DNA of 64,000 nucleotides from an uncultured Planctomycetales bacterium (GTDB taxonomy: Bacteria; Planctomycetota; Planctomycetia; Pirellulales; Thermoguttaceae), in assembly GCA_937889015.1 (NCBI GenBank), contig CALARR010000274.1, positions 1 through 64,000 of the forward strand. The letters are read 5' to 3'. A model generated the notes under the pieces. That model ran no database searches. It was not told where the DNA came from and was given only the letters and a program-made list of their open reading frames with translations. Made by a program: the position numbers and the translations under genes. Positions within the stretch are counted from its first letter, which is position 1, and each line of letters begins with the position of its first letter. Below, piece after piece: positions 1-9,100 of the stretch.

Positions 1-324
1 ACAAGAGGCCCCGATGCTACAAGAGGCTCTGTCGCAGAGCGCCCACGCCAAGTCATCCTGATCGCAGTCATCCCGAGCGCAGCGAAGAATCTCCAACCGC
101 GCGGAGTCTTCGCTTTGCTTCAATGACCGACAAGAAACCGGCTTTCCACAACACAAACGCAATCCACTCCCCCCCCAGCCTAACGCGCGCTTGTTAGGCG
201 GATGTTAGTGGGTCACAAAATAATGACGGGCGGTGGCACGTCTGGGGCCGGCTTGCCCCTTTCCTTTTCCCCTTCTGCCACGAAAAGGCAATCCACCGCA
301 GACTCCTCCGCCGCTTGTCGCTCG
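1..324. other. Non-coding stretch downstream of the TIGR03790 gene
   Basis: No convincing gene is present. The stretch holds a short hairpin at 26-40 (GCTCTG-TCG-CAGAGC) and the larger imperfect inverted repeat at 67-127 described separately. Open frames here are short, GC-driven, and continue antisense into the neighbouring gene. Confidence 0.6.
67..127. repeat. Imperfect inverted-repeat element of the GTCATCCCGAGCGCAGCGAAG type
   Basis: The left arm starts at 67 (GTCATcccGAGCGcAGCGAAGA) and the right arm ends at 127. Read in reverse complement, the right arm is GTCATtgaAGCaaAGCGAAGA. The arms match closely around a loop of about 10 nt. From memory, short sequences of this type recur between genes in many unrelated bacterial genomes, so this is probably one copy of a dispersed REP-like element. 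Only one copy was noticed in this window. Confidence 0.5.
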
Positions 325-2022
325 TCAGTTGCCGGGCGGAAACGCCTCAGGGGCCGGCTCGTCCGGCAGCGGCTGCGGTTCCACCGCCTGGACCGCCGTG
401 CCCCGCAACCGCTCCGGCAAGTCTTCTTCCTTCAACACGGGGTTCTTGCGGAACGGCGTGTAGAGCGGGTCGCCCACCAGCACCATCACCCACGACGTGA
501 AGCGGCAGGTGCGATAGTAGACCTCGGCCAACGGGTAGCGGCCGGTCAAGAGCAGCGAGAAGAACTCGTCGGGCAACGGGAACGAAATCAGGTACGGTTC
601 GTAGGTCGGCCCCAGCGTGGCCGTGATCCCGTGCTCCAGCATGGCGTTGCACCAGGCCTGGTTGCCGGGCGTGGTCAGCGTTTGGGCCTCGGAACTGGCC
701 AGGTGATAGCCCACCGCCCCCCGATTCCACTCAAAGGCGTCGATGTACTTGGCCAGCGAGTACCAGCCACAATACAAGGCCGCGTCAGGACAGGTCCCCG
801 GCTGGAACAGCTCGGCCTTGTTGTCCAGCACGACCGGCATCTGGCTGTGCCGCTGCACGCGCGCCGCCAGGTTCCGCAGCGATTCGTCGTACTGGCCGTA
901 GGAGCCGACCGCCTCTCCCTTCGAAGTCGCCGCCATGCCCCGCGCGTCAAGATAGAACTTGCCCTTGAGCCCTTCCGCCTCAGCGGCCAGGGCCTGATCG
1001 ACCAGCTTCAAGGCCAGATCCAGGCGCGGGGCCGCCAAGCGCGAGACCATCAATGTTTTCGGTCGTAGCCCCGACTCGGCCCGATAGTACAACGGATTGG
1101 GCTGCCAGCGATACAGCGGATAGTCGGGGAGCAGGACCAGGCACAGCTCGCTGTCGAAGCTGGCGTAGGTCTCGTTCTTCTGCAGCGCTTCGCGCTCCGC
1201 GTCGATCCAGGCCAACGCGCCCAACAGCCCGCTGGTACGCTGCGCCAAGGCCAGGGCCTGGGTATCGCGGCTGATGCTCTCGGGCAGGCTCTGCAGCGTC
1301 TGCATCCCTTCCTGCAAGCCGAGCAGATGCCCCTTGAGTTGCTCGATCCGCGTGACGGGCTCGGCTTGCTTCTGGGCGGCGACCGTGCGCACCACCCAGG
1401 CCAACCCCCCGGCCGCCATCACGCGGCGCTCCAGCACCGTCAGGGCGGTCCTGCGGCGCAACGGGTCGGCATGCGACTGGATGCGTCCCTGGGCCGCCTT
1501 GAGCGCCTTCTCGAAGGCCCCCGCCACGTCGGCCGCCGACGCCTTGGGAGCCAGACCTTGCTTCGCCATCGCCGGCTGGGGCAGGATCGAATCCATCTCC
1601 TGAATGATCTTCTGGAATTGCTCCAGGATCTTCTGCCGCGCGTCGTCCAGGAATTCCCGCCGGTTGGCCATCGCCGGCTGCCCGGGATCGCGCCGGCCAA
1701 TCTTCAGCGGCACGCCCGTACAGGTCACCAGACAGCGCAGCTTGGATTCGAAGCCCTCGCTCTTCAGCCAGCCGCGGATCGTCGGCCGCGTCTTGGCCTC
1801 CCACACGTCGCGCGCCAAGACCTCGCCCGGCGGCATCTCCAGCACCAGAATCTGGTTCTTGGGGATCTTTCGGGCCTCGGCGTAGTGCTCGGCGATCTTC
1901 CGCGAGTCCGGGTGGCCCAGCAGGGCGATGATGCCCACCTCGTCGGGCGTCAGTTCCGCACGAACCACCGAGGTCGCCAGGAAAGCCACCCCCAACGCCC
2001 AACCGAGCTGTGTCCATCGCAT
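325..2022 (-). CDS. TIGR03790 family protein
   Basis: This encodes 565 residues with an N-terminal signal peptide (about residues 1-22, ending near VVRAE). The opening LTPDEVGIIALLGHPDSRKIAEHYAEARKIP, with RKIP followed by NQILVLEMP, then the WLKSEGFESKLRCLVTCTGVPLKI region, is the pattern of the TIGR03790 family. That family is common in Planctomycetota and Acidobacteria and its function is unknown. A C-terminal block around SFPLPDEFFSLLLTGRYPLAEVYY and VMVLVGDPLYTPF is also family-like, and the tail is Pro/Glu-rich. It is probably exported. The gene is divergent from the YhcG gene, and the gap between them contains a copy of the window's dispersed repeat. Confidence 0.8.
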   Translation of the reverse strand: MRWTQLGWALGVAFLATSVVRAELTPDEVGIIALLGHPDSRKIAEHYAEARKIPKNQILVLEMPPGEVLARDVWEAKTRPTIRGWLKSEGFESKLRCLVTCTGVPLKIGRRDPGQPAMANRREFLDDARQKILEQFQKIIQEMDSILPQPAMAKQGLAPKASAADVAGAFEKALKAAQGRIQSHADPLRRRTALTVLERRVMAAGGLAWVVRTVAAQKQAEPVTRIEQLKGHLLGLQEGMQTLQSLPESISRDTQALALAQRTSGLLGALAWIDAEREALQKNETYASFDSELCLVLLPDYPLYRWQPNPLYYRAESGLRPKTLMVSRLAAPRLDLALKLVDQALAAEAEGLKGKFYLDARGMAATSKGEAVGSYGQYDESLRNLAARVQRHSQMPVVLDNKAELFQPGTCPDAALYCGWYSLAKYIDAFEWNRGAVGYHLASSEAQTLTTPGNQAWCNAMLEHGITATLGPTYEPYLISFPLPDEFFSLLLTGRYPLAEVYYRTCRFTSWVMVLVGDPLYTPFRKNPVLKEEDLPERLRGTAVQAVEPQPLPDEPAPEAFPPGN

Positions 2023-2100
2023 AGCGTGTCAGTCCCTGGAAGATCGTGATGCCAAGCCCGCTTCCCCCCATGCTAAGCCGATCCCTCGCCCAGGGAAAGC

Positions 2101-2192
2101 ACCGGCTCTTAGAGCCGGTCCGAAAACCTGTCGGCAACTCAGTTCTGCCGGGCCGCCCGACGCGGCTGGGGTGGTTCTGGGATAGGTCCTTA
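2101..2192. repeat. Dispersed ~90 bp repeat, copy 1
   Basis: This is one of three related copies (others at 14187-14277 and 38532-38614, the last inverted). It begins with a near-perfect palindrome, ACCGGCTCT-T-AGAGCCGGT (2101-2119), runs through GTCCGAAAACCTGTCGG, and ends with GGTTCTGGGATAGGTCCTTA. The end is roughly an inverted version of the beginning (AGAGCCGGTCC...AACC against GGTT...GGATAGGTCCT). The minus strand is open and reads K-D-L-S-Q-N-H-P-S, matching the CheB N-terminus in copy 3. It lies between the divergent TIGR03790 and YhcG genes. Its right edge contributes to the -35 box of the putative yhcG promoter. Confidence 0.7.
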
Positions 2193-2218
2193 ACATGGCC
2201 AGCAGCAAGGGGTAGACT
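2190..2218 (+). promoter_or_regulatory. Putative sigma70-type promoter for the YhcG gene
   Basis: A -35 box TTAACA (2190-2195, 5 of 6 consensus) is 17 nt from a -10 box TAGACT (2213-2218, 4 of 6). Transcription would start within a few bases of the ATG at 2226, implying a leaderless or nearly leaderless mRNA. That fits the lack of a good Shine-Dalgarno sequence. The first bases of the -35 box are the last bases of the dispersed repeat copy. Confidence 0.45.
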
Positions 2219-2225
2219 CGGCGGA

Positions 2226-3395
2226 ATGAGTGAAACACTGCCCACCCCGTCCGGGTTCCATCAGGTTTACGAACGAATCAGGGCGATCTTGAACGAAGCC
2301 CGCGACCGGGCCTACCGCGCCATCAATACCGCGATGGTGGCTGCCTATTGGGAGATCGGGCGCGTTATTGTCGAGGAGGAGCAGCAAGGACAACAGAGGG
2401 CCGAGTACGGCAGAGGGCTCTTGAAAGAGCTTTCTGAGCGTCTAAGTGCTGAATTCGGAAGAGGTTTTGACCGCAGCACCCTGCAGCACATACGCGCGTT
2501 TTACCTGGCATACCCAATTTGCGACGCACTGCGTCCCGAATTGTCCTGGACCCACTACCGCCTCCTCCTTCGGGTGGTCACGCCCGAGGCACGAGCCTTC
2601 TACGAGGCCGAGGCCGTCAACGCGCGCTGGTCCACGCGCGAACTGGAGCGGCAGATTCACTCCCTACTATTCGAGCGGCTGGCGCTGAGCCGGGATCGGG
2701 AAGGCGTGCTGGCGCTGGCCGAGAAGGGCCACGAAATCCAGCACCCCAGCGACCTCATCAAAGACCCCTACGTGTTGGAGTTTACCGGCCTGCCCCAGAG
2801 CGAGCGCTACCTTGAATCGGACCTTGAGCATGCGCTTATCGACAAGCTCCGCGAGTTCCTCTTGGAGCTCGGCAAGGGCTTTGCCTTCATGGCGCGTCAG
2901 CAGCGCATCACGCTCGATGGTCAGCACTACTGGATTGACCTGGTCTTCTACAACCGGCTCACGCGCTCGTTCGTACTGATCGACCTCAAGGTCGGGACGC
3001 TTGCCCATCAAGACCTTGGGCAAATGCAGATGTATGTCAACTACTACCAACGCGAGATGACTGCGCCCGACGAACACCCGCCCATCGGGGTCGTGCTCTG
3101 CGCCGACAGGAACGAAGCGGTGGTGCGCTACACCTTGCCGGAGGACAACCAGCAGATCTTCGCCTCCCGCTACAAACTCTACCTGCCAACGGAAACGGAA
3201 CTGGCCGCCGAGCTTCAGCGCGAGCGGCAGTCGATCGAAATGGAGGGACGCTTACGTCAAGAGACAAATGAAATCCCACACCGAATACCTGACGCTCAAC
3301 ATCCCCTCCAAAATGGCCTTTCAGAACATCACGCCGCAGGTCGCGGCGGCGGTCAAGAAAAGCGGAGTCCAGGAGGGGCTCGTCCTCGTCAATAG
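2226..3395 (+). CDS. PDDEXK nuclease-family protein (DUF1016/YhcG)
   Basis: This encodes 389 residues from the ATG at 2226; the frame is open upstream, but that part is the repeat element. The N-terminal half (RAYRAINTAMVAAYWEIG, then LSWTHYRLLLRV) is the DUF1016 N-domain. The C-terminal half is a PD-(D/E)XK nuclease fold with IDLVFYN (D238) and IDLK (D253, K255). The family is restriction-like, often lies in accessory regions, and its substrate is not established. The normal family C-terminus (AELQRERQ) is followed by about 40 unfamiliar residues that run 128 bp into yjbQ in another frame. The original stop may have been lost. Confidence 0.8.
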   Translation: MSETLPTPSGFHQVYERIRAILNEARDRAYRAINTAMVAAYWEIGRVIVEEEQQGQQRAEYGRGLLKELSERLSAEFGRGFDRSTLQHIRAFYLAYPICDALRPELSWTHYRLLLRVVTPEARAFYEAEAVNARWSTRELERQIHSLLFERLALSRDREGVLALAEKGHEIQHPSDLIKDPYVLEFTGLPQSERYLESDLEHALIDKLREFLLELGKGFAFMARQQRITLDGQHYWIDLVFYNRLTRSFVLIDLKVGTLAHQDLGQMQMYVNYYQREMTAPDEHPPIGVVLCADRNEAVVRYTLPEDNQQIFASRYKLYLPTETELAAELQRERQSIEMEGRLRQETNEIPHRIPDAQHPLQNGLSEHHAAGRGGGQEKRSPGGARPRQ

Positions 3396-3690
3396 CTGCC
3401 ACATCACCAGCAGCGTGTTCATCAACGACGACGAGCGCGGGCTGCACTACGACTTCGGCCAGTGGCTGGAGGAACTGGCCCCCTTCAACCCCGATCCCGA
3501 CGTCTACCACCACAATCGCACCGGCGAAGACAACGCCGACGCGCATCTGAAGCGCCAGGTCATGGGCCGGGAGGTCGTGGTGGCGATCACCAAGGGCCGG
3601 CTGGACTTCGGCCCCTGGGAGCAGATCTTCTACGGCGAGTTCGACGGCCACCGCAACAAGCGCGTGCTCATCAAGGTGATTGGCGAGTAG
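3268..3690 (+). CDS. yjbQ: YjbQ/UPF0047 family protein
   Basis: This encodes 140 residues, the full usual length of the family (about 130-140). Typical blocks are visible: VNSCHITSSVFINDDE near residues 40-57, HHNRTGEDNADAHLKRQVMG near 80-100, and GRLDFGPWEQIFYGEFDG towards the end. The His and Asp/Glu residues are conserved and likely bind metal. The family is linked to secondary thiamine-phosphate synthase activity, but its physiological role is uncertain. The start lies inside the 3' end of the YhcG gene in a different frame. Because YjbQ is complete and conserved, the tail of YhcG is the unusual partner in this overlap. Confidence 0.85.
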   Translation: MKSHTEYLTLNIPSKMAFQNITPQVAAAVKKSGVQEGLVLVNSCHITSSVFINDDERGLHYDFGQWLEELAPFNPDPDVYHHNRTGEDNADAHLKRQVMGREVVVAITKGRLDFGPWEQIFYGEFDGHRNKRVLIKVIGE

Positions 3691-3700
3691 CTGCGGAAGA

Positions 3701-3765
3701 GGCACAAAGGCAGAGGGGCAAAGGCAGAGGGGCAAAGGCAGAGGGGCAAAGGGGCAAAGGGCAGG
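3701..3765. repeat. Short tandem repeat, ~14 bp unit
   Basis: The unit GGCAAAGGCAGAGG is repeated head to tail (3717-3730, 3731-3744), flanked by degenerate copies from 3701 and to about 3765. It lies directly after yjbQ and before the transposase remnant. The translated minus strand is a low-complexity Leu/Cys/Pro/Ser string, not a real protein. It is likely a slippage-generated array. Confidence 0.7.
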
Positions 3766-3871
3766 GCTTTGTAGCTGTCGGTGCTAGCAAGTCGTATTTG
3801 TTTGTCTCACAGACGTTATGCGGCGTAACATGCCACTTGGCTGGAGTTTACGTATCTCATAGCGAGGTGGC

Positions 3872-4297
3872 ATGATGATTTGCCAAGAAGCGTTTGAGTT
3901 GTTTTCCAAGGAAAGTCCCGTCACCGTTATGATGCGAGCCGTGCTGGAGAATGTGTTCTCTGCCCAGCGACTGGATCGCTTGTTTGGTGACGTTGCGGTT
4001 CGCCAGTATGAGGACGAATTGTTGTTTTCCACCGTGGCAGACCTGATGGGGCTGGCGGTTACGAAGGTCCGCCCCTCGATCCATGCCGCCTACCAGCATC
4101 GCAAGGAGAAAGTCAACGTCTCGATCAAGGCGGTCTACGACAAGCTCAACGGCGTTGAACCACAAGTTTGCCGGGCTATGGTGGTCCAGACTGCCGACCT
4201 CACGTGCATTGGAGGCCTCGCCCCGCTCCGGATCTGCATGAAGCACGAAGCATGCCCAAGCCGTGTCAGGAACGACATCCGGATGTCGAAGACGTGA
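3872..4297 (+). pseudogene. IS4-type transposase, N-terminal remnant
   Basis: The first roughly 105 residues resemble the N-terminal part of IS4-family transposases seen in planctomycetes: NVFSAQRLDRLFGDVAVRQYEDELLFSTVADLMGL, with HAAYQHRKE and YDKLNGVEPQVCRAMV following. After about 4190 the frame continues with unrelated sequence and stops at 4297. The DDE catalytic region of a roughly 400-residue transposase is absent, so this is a truncated, inactive remnant. No terminal inverted repeats or target duplication were found. A perfect 16-bp palindrome CGACATCCGGATGTCG (4273-4288) sits in the decayed part; its relation to the IS is unknown. Confidence 0.65.
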
Positions 4298-4309
4298 ATC
4301 CTCCCGCCT

Positions 4310-4343
4310 CCGTCTTCGTGCCCTTCGCGTTCTTCGTGGTTCC
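4310..4343. repeat. 9-bp-period CACGAAGnn repeat fragment
   Basis: On the minus strand this reads CCACGAAGAA-CGCGAAGGG-CACGAAGAC, about three degenerate 9-bp units. The translated strand gives the NHEEREGHED pattern. From memory, such sequences occur as intergenic repeats in many planctomycete and verrucomicrobial genomes. It lies between the transposase remnant and the oxidoreductase gene. Confidence 0.45.
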
Positions 4344-4416
4344 TCCGGTCATTTCTCTGTCCCCGGTGCGTGCAAGCACGCAACCCACAGGCTATACCGC
4401 GGTCCACGACCGGGCT

Positions 4417-5799
4417 TCACACCTCGACCCACTGGCCCGGCACCGGCACCGGATAGCGGCCATTGGCGTCGGCCTGCACGGGCGGAGTGCTGTTCTCGTT
4501 GATGCCGTCGATGTCCGGGCACCACGTGAACTTCGAGTTCAGCATTTCGTCCAAGGTCACAATCCGCCCCATGTGCATCGCCGCGCGGCCCATCATGTCC
4601 ACCAGGTTCGACATGGCCGCGCGCTTGGCCTCGTTCTGCGGCTGGTCCTTGCGGATCGAGTTCAGCAGCACGTTCCACTCGGCCTGCCAGCAGGTGTACT
4701 TCTCCTTGGGCGCCTCCCAGGCAATGTTGTCCTTGGCAATCCGCTGGTCCTTGTAGGTGCGCACTTCGCCCACGTGGATCGCCCCGGAAAACTGCGCCGC
4801 GCACTTCGTGCCGTGCACGTAGGTGGCGAATTCCGGGTAGCACTTGGGGATGTAACGCACCACGTCGTAGGCCTTGGCGCCGTCGGCAAAGGTGTACTCG
4901 ACCGAGAAGGAGTCCAGCCCCTGGCCGCAGTCGCTGTTGTTCGCGGCCCGGCCGCAGATGCCGTGGGCCGAAATCGGATACTGGTCGTCCTTCAGCCAGC
5001 AGATCTCGTCGATCTGGTGGATGTCCATCTCCGCCCACAGGCCGCCGGAAACCCAATAGAAGCGGATCGAATTGCGGATCTGCCACAGGACCTCGTTGGT
5101 CAACTCGGGCGGGCGCTTGGTGGCCATGGGTCCGACCGGCTCCATGCGGTAGGCGCGGATCAGCTGGATCGGCCCCAGTTCTCCGTCGTGGATCCGCTTC
5201 ATCAACTCCTGGCGATTCACCGAGTGGCGGCACATCAGCCCCGCGCCGATCTTCAGGTTCTTCTTCTTCGCCTCCTCGCCCGCCTTGATGACCCGCTGCG
5301 CGCCGACCGGGTCCGTGGCAAAGGACTTCTCCATGAAGACGTTGACGCCTTTGGCCACGGCATAGTCCAGGTGCACGCAGCGGAAGGCCGGGTAGGTGGT
5401 CAGCAGGGCCACGTCGATTCCGGGCCGCAGGCAGTCGATGGCCTTCTTGTAGGCGTCGAAGCCCACGAACTGCCGCTCCGGCGGCACGTCGACCATATCG
5501 GGAAAGGCCTTCGAGAGCCGCTTGTGCGAGCCTTCCAGCCGGTTGGGGAGAATGTCGGCCATGGCCACCAGCTTGCAGGGCCCGTTGGGCGACTCAAAGG
5601 CGTTGACCACGGCCCCGCTGCCGCGGTTGCCGCTGCCGATCAAGGCCAGGCGGATCGTGTTGTCTTCGGCCGCGTGCACGTGCGGAATGGCGATCCCGGC
5701 CAGGGCCGAGCCGGCCACCAGCTTGCCGCCGGTCTGCAAGAAGCTCCGTCGCGACGCCCGGTTCGTGGTTCCCTGCGATGAATGCGTGTTCTGGTTCAT
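4417..5799 (-). CDS. Gfo/Idh/MocA-family oxidoreductase, Tat-exported
   Basis: This encodes 460 residues from the ATG at 5799; an alternative ATG is at 5814. The N-terminus has a twin-arginine signal (RASRRSFLQTGGKLVAGSAL) ending near HVHAAED. The mature protein begins with a Rossmann dinucleotide-binding motif (IRLALIGSGNRGSGA) and continues through MEKSFATDPVGAQ, the position of the family EKP motif, here EKS. The C-terminal part is the usual alpha/beta domain. Members oxidise sugars or related polyols with NAD(P), and Tat export suggests periplasmic action on carbohydrates. The substrate is not known. The gene is divergent from the PQQ-propeller gene. Confidence 0.85.
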   Translation of the reverse strand: MNQNTHSSQGTTNRASRRSFLQTGGKLVAGSALAGIAIPHVHAAEDNTIRLALIGSGNRGSGAVVNAFESPNGPCKLVAMADILPNRLEGSHKRLSKAFPDMVDVPPERQFVGFDAYKKAIDCLRPGIDVALLTTYPAFRCVHLDYAVAKGVNVFMEKSFATDPVGAQRVIKAGEEAKKKNLKIGAGLMCRHSVNRQELMKRIHDGELGPIQLIRAYRMEPVGPMATKRPPELTNEVLWQIRNSIRFYWVSGGLWAEMDIHQIDEICWLKDDQYPISAHGICGRAANNSDCGQGLDSFSVEYTFADGAKAYDVVRYIPKCYPEFATYVHGTKCAAQFSGAIHVGEVRTYKDQRIAKDNIAWEAPKEKYTCWQAEWNVLLNSIRKDQPQNEAKRAAMSNLVDMMGRAAMHMGRIVTLDEMLNSKFTWCPDIDGINENSTPPVQADANGRYPVPVPGQWVEV

Positions 5800-6153
5800 A
5801 GCGGTTCTCGGCATGGATTCGTGTTCAGGATCGTAATAGGACGCGAGATTGGCGTTTGCCGTGTGAAACCGGGCGCCCCGGCGGTCGCCCTGGTCGCATT
5901 GCCTGCGCAAGGGCCAACAAGAGGAAGAACGGTCATCACGCTCATTGTCCGCGGCCGCCTGCGCCACCGTCAAGGAGATCTTGGTCCAACGTTTGTAGAA
6001 ATCGGGCCGCGCGCGGGGCGCCAACACGCAAACCGCCTGGCCAACCGTCGGACAACCGCGTTGTCTCAGACGTGGCAGCGCACTAGAATCGCGATGGTCG
6101 CTGTCTGCGGGGCATGGCGGCCACGATCCGCCGTGCGGGCTACGCGAGGGCTT
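5800..6153. other. Divergent intergenic region, Gfo/Idh versus PQQ-propeller gene
   Basis: This is 354 bp without a credible gene. It contains a good plus-strand promoter candidate (6061-6089) for the gene starting at 6154. No clear promoter was found for the minus-strand oxidoreductase. Confidence 0.6.
6061..6089 (+). promoter_or_regulatory. Putative sigma70-type promoter for the PQQ-propeller gene
   Basis: TTGTCT (6061-6066) is separated by exactly 17 nt from TAGAAT (6084-6089, 5 of 6 consensus). Predicted transcription starts near 6096, leaving a leader of about 58 nt before the ATG at 6154, with a Shine-Dalgarno-like GCGAGGG at 6144-6150. Confidence 0.5.
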
Positions 6154-9100
6154 ATGATGAACATCGCGAACAGATGGATGGCCACGAGCATGGTCCTGGG
6201 CAGCCTGTGGACCGTCGCGGCCGCGGCCGCCGACTGGCCTACCTGGCGCCACGATCCGGGGCGCACGGCCATCTCGCCGGAGAAGCTTCCCCAGGAACTG
6301 CATCTCCGCTGGGTGCGGTCCTACGCGCCGCTGGTCCCTGCCTTCACCCAGGTGCGCCAGGAGCGGATCCAGTTCGACCTGGGCTACGAGCCGGTCGTGC
6401 TGGGCAAAACGCTGTTCGTCGCCAACTCGCACAACGACAGCGTCACGGCCCTGGATACGGAGACGGGCGCCGAGCGGTGGCGGTTCTATGCCGAGGGGCC
6501 GATCCGCCTGGCGCCGGTGGCCTGGCAGGACAAGCTCTACGTGGCCGGCGACGACGGCCAGATTGTGTGCCTGGACGCAACCACCGGCTCGCCGCTCTGG
6601 AATCGCCGCGCGTCGCCGTCGCCGCGCAAGCTGCTGGGCAACGGCCGGCTGATCTCGGTCTGGCCGATCCGCGGCGGCGCGCTAGTGCACGAGGGGCGAG
6701 TCTACTTCGCGGCCGGCGTCTGGCCTTTCGAAGGGATCTTCGTCTACTGCCTGGACGCCCAGACCGGCAGGCCCCACTGGATCAACGACCGCACCGGCGC
6801 GATGTTCATCGCGCATCCCCATGCGGCCCTGTCTTTTGGCGGGCCGTCGCCGTTGGGCTACTCGCTGCTGGCCGGCAATCGGCTGGCCGTGCCCAGCGGC
6901 CGCGCCTTCCCCGCCTTCTTCGATCTCCAAACCGGTGAGCTGGCCGATTTCGAGTTTGGACACGGCGGCTTCGGCAGCCGGCCGGGCAGTTGGTTCGTGG
7001 CCACCGACGGCCAGGGCCGACTGTGCATCGACCGGCGGCTGAACACCGAGATTCACGACGGCGGACAGCAGATCATCGGTCAGGCCGCCCCGCGCCGCAA
7101 GCCCGACGAAGTCCTGGCCAACGAGGTGACCATCGGGCAGAGCGCCTACCGCATCGAGGACGACATCGCGCAGCGAATCACGGTCGGCACGCGCGAGTTT
7201 CGGTTCGACCAGCCGCCAAGTGAAGTGCAAGGCGAGGTGCACACCATGCTCGCCGCCGACGGCAAGCTATTTGTGGTGGGCCGCGACGGCCGGATCTACT
7301 GTTATGGTGACAAGGCCGGGCCGGTCCAGCGCCATGAACTGGAGCCGGAACCTTTGCCCCTGGCCTGCGATGCCTGGGCAGCCACGGCCAAGGCGATCCT
7401 CAAGCAGTCCGGCCGCAGGGCCGGCTACGCCCTGGCCTGGGGCGCCGGCACAGGGCGACTGGCCGAAGAACTGGCGGCACAGTCTCAGCTCCACGTGATC
7501 GCCGTTGACCCCGATGCACAGCGGATCGATGTGTTGCGCCGCCGCTGGGACGCGGCCGGGCTGTACGGCCCACGCATCGCGGCCCTGGTCGGCGATCCGC
7601 AGGACTGTGGACTGCCTCCGTACTTGGCTGAATTGGTGGTGACCGAGGGCCTCGACACGCGGCCGGCTGCGTGGCAGCAATCGCTGGTGACGTCGATCTT
7701 TCGCGTGTTGCGCCCCTACGGCGGCACGGCGGCCCTGCCCCTGACCGACGAGCAGCATGCCCAGTTGTTGGCCTGGAGTGCGCAGTGCGGCGGCGCGGAG
7801 GTGCGCCGCGAAGGGCGGCTGTCGCTCTTGGTGCGCGCCGGCGCGCTGCCCGGCGCGGCCGACTATGTGGGCCGGCCCAACGCTGACCGGCTGGTCCGCG
7901 CTCCGCTGGGGGTGCTCTGGTTCGGCGACACGTTCCATCATCACAAGCTCTACTACCAGGGCTTCACGGCCGAGACCGGACGGGGCTTGCCGCAGGGCAT
8001 TGCCGTGGCCGGCGGGCTGCTCCGCTATGCGGTCCCGGAACAAGAGCACGGCCCCAACCCGGCCGGCCTGAAATACTCCGACTACATGGAGATGCTCCGC
8101 ACGCAGACCGCCTATCGCCAGACGTTCACCGACGTCTACACCGGCCGCGTCTTGAGTGAAGAGGAAATCGCTCAGGCCCCTCCCCTTCGCGAGGAAGCGT
8201 CCCAACCGCCGCCGTTCAACCCGGTGCGCGTCAATCCGCTGACCGGCATGCCCGAAGGCCGCGAGTTTCTCAAGCACCATGGCTGCGACCTGTGGGCCGT
8301 GGATTATGGCTATCTGTTGACGATGCGATCCGGCACGGGCGGTGTGTACGACCTGGGGCAGGAAAGCGGCACGATCAACATCAGCGGACTGCGCACCGGC
8401 TGCCGCAACAGCATCGTGCCCGGCGATGGCGTACTGTGCTTGCCCTCGTGGACGGGCAATTGCTGCTGCAACTACCCCGTGCGCACCTCGATGGCCCTGG
8501 TGCAGATGCCGCCCGAGTTCGAGCAATGGACGGCCTGGGGCGGCGTGGCCGTCGAGGCGCCCATTCGCCGCGTGGGGATCAACTTCGGGGCGCCCGGCGA
8601 CCGGATCGCGGAGAACGGTACGCTGTGGCTGGACTGGCCCAGCGTGGGCGGACCTTCGCCCGAGGTACCGGTGCAGGTCGACCCGGCCGAGGCACGTCCT
8701 TTCTATCGCCATGCCTTGTGGAACAAGGGTGGGCAGGGCTGGCCGTGGGTCGTGGCCTCGGGCCTGCGCGGCATGCGGTCGATCCGCATCCAGCCGGTGG
8801 CCAAGAAGACCCACGTGCCAGGCAATGCGTTCAGCGTGCGCTGGACCGGCGCGGTCCGGCCGCGATCGGCCGGCGAATATCAGTTCCACTCGCAAACCGA
8901 CCATGCGTTGCGTTTGTGGCTCGACGACCGATTGGTGCTGGACAGCGGCAAGAATGTGCGCCGCGGTCAGCAGAAGGAAATCACGGCCAGCGCCACGCTT
9001 GAAGCGAACCGGTCGCATCCCGTCCGCCTGGAGTATTCGCGCGCCAAGCCGATCGAGGAAGGCGGGGCCCAGATGCAATTGTTGTGGACCACGCCCCAGG

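Noticed and set aside
3701..3765. Tandem repeats considered as a CRISPR array
   Set aside because: Units are about 14 bp and contiguous with no spacers, and no cas genes are present.
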